Source: Rhodospirillaceae bacterium (lineage in GTDB: Bacteria > Pseudomonadota > Alphaproteobacteria > UBA8366). From it: a DNA stretch of 6,086 bases. A program made the translations under genes and the position numbers. Location of the stretch: positions 1 to 6,086 of the forward strand of contig PBCW01000064.1 in the NCBI GenBank assembly GCA_002718015.1. The letters are read 5' to 3'. Positions 5,398-6,086 of this stretch are shown here, piece by piece; the stretch's first letter is position 1, and every line of letters starts with the position of its first letter. The notes below the pieces were generated by a model that made no database searches, had not been told where the DNA came from, and saw nothing but the letters and a program-made list of their open reading frames with translations.

Positions 5398-6086
5398 ATG
5401 ACTGACCACCTCCAATATAAGGTTGAGGATAGTATTGCCACTTTGACGCTTCATCGGCCCGATGTGCGTAATGCCCTTTCGCCAGAAATGCTTGACGCAA
5501 TGGTGGAGCAGCTCAACGCAATACACGCCGATACTGAAATTAAAGTTGTTGTTCTAACTGGGCACGGCGATTCTTTCTGCGCTGGTGGGGATATCAAAGC
5601 GATGAAAGAGGCGGTTGAAAAGAAAAGTCCGATGATCGCAAAATACAGTCTATATGACGGCATTCAGAGGATTCCGCGTTTATTAGTAGATTTCGATAAA
5701 CCAATTATAGCAGCTATAAACGGACCTGCCACAGGAGCAGGCCTCGATATTGCTTGTCACTGTGACTTTCGACTGGCATCAGATGAGGCACGGTTTGCTG
5801 AAAGCTACGTGAATATGGGCCTCGTTCCTGGCGCTGGAGGCTGTTGGGTTTTGCCGCGTGTCGTCGGCTTGCCCATGGCTTTGGAACTGGCTTTTTCAGC
5901 CAATTTAATAGACGCAGATGAGGCACTTCGCATAGGATTGGTAAACCACGTTTATCCGAAAAAGGATTTGATGGAGGAAACCTACAAACTTGCGCGTAAA
6001 ATTTCTCGAAAAGCTCCTATTTCAGTGCGGCTAATTAAACGCGCCATGTATCAGGGAATGAATATGGATATAAGAGCACATCTTGA
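5398..6086 (+). CDS. Enoyl-CoA hydratase/isomerase family protein, 3' end cut off
   Basis: This is a crotonase-superfamily acyl-CoA enzyme, cytoplasmic, running off the window after 229 complete codons of an expected 260 or so. It opens MTDHLQYKVEDSIATLTLHRP, the family N-terminal strand. SFCAGGDIKAM (59-69) and NGPATGAG (108-115) supply the two backbone amides of the oxyanion hole that holds the thioester. Family elements FAES (133-136) and GLVPGAGG (141-148) follow. At the two positions where classic enoyl-CoA hydratases have catalytic Glu, I align Asp117 (GAGLDIA) and Tyr137. It is therefore probably not a standard hydratase and may act as an isomerase, hydrolase or lyase on a CoA thioester; PaaG-like isomerases also use an Asp in this region. 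Start and ribosome binding site are clear. It is divergent from the phosphate operon and its downstream partners lie outside the window. Family is near certain, reaction unknown. Confidence 0.93.
   Translation, partial: MTDHLQYKVEDSIATLTLHRPDVRNALSPEMLDAMVEQLNAIHADTEIKVVVLTGHGDSFCAGGDIKAMKEAVEKKSPMIAKYSLYDGIQRIPRLLVDFDKPIIAAINGPATGAGLDIACHCDFRLASDEARFAESYVNMGLVPGAGGCWVLPRVVGLPMALELAFSANLIDADEALRIGLVNHVYPKKDLMEETYKLARKISRKAPISVRLIKRAMYQGMNMDIRAHL

Noticed and set aside
1..6086. A multi-gene defence, toxin-antitoxin or mobile system
   Set aside because: No nuclease, helicase, toxin, transposase, integrase or CRISPR repeat is encoded; all six genes belong to metabolic, transport or phosphatase-like families.

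Overview
The window looks like a chromosomal stretch from a bacterium, probably a proteobacterium. The evidence is the mix of gene families (VOC protein, classical SDR, crotonase-family enzyme, DUF47 plus PiT phosphate transporter), clear Shine-Dalgarno sites, and moderate-GC genes set in very AT-rich spacers. The lineage cannot be fixed from sequence alone. There are no rRNA or tRNA genes, insertion sequences, CRISPR arrays or phage genes.

Layout, left to right. Bases 1-400 are AT-rich and hold no gene. A minus-strand VOC-fold protein (401-814) is followed by a 200-base divergent spacer rich in small palindromes. Next, on the plus strand, are an orphan PP2C-type phosphatase homologue that appears to have lost metal-binding residues (1015-1794) and a classical SDR oxidoreductase (1899-2726). 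An inverted repeat abuts the SDR ribosome binding site. Convergent to these, on the minus strand, is a two-gene phosphate uptake operon: a DUF47/PhoU-like accessory protein (4360-5022) and a PiT-family transporter with a long soluble C-terminal tail (2884-4353). The two lie in one reading frame, with a single TAA and a TTG start at the junction. A 375-base AT-rich divergent spacer follows, containing a local GC-rich island and a tandem 10-base repeat. It leads into a plus-strand enoyl-CoA hydratase/isomerase family gene (5398 to the right edge), which is cut off by the window.

How the genes work together: only the DUF47-PiT pair is a clear functional unit (inorganic phosphate transport with its accessory protein). 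The VOC, SDR and crotonase genes are typical of small-molecule or acyl-CoA catabolism, but each sits in its own transcriptional context and nothing shows a shared pathway. The PP2C-like gene is the least ordinary item: relatives I recall usually sit beside a kinase and/or a vWA-domain gene, and none is in view. I do not see a convincing new multi-gene system. The best leads are the probable PP2C pseudophosphatase, the DUF47/PiT stop-start junction with the PiT tail, and the repeats next to start sites.
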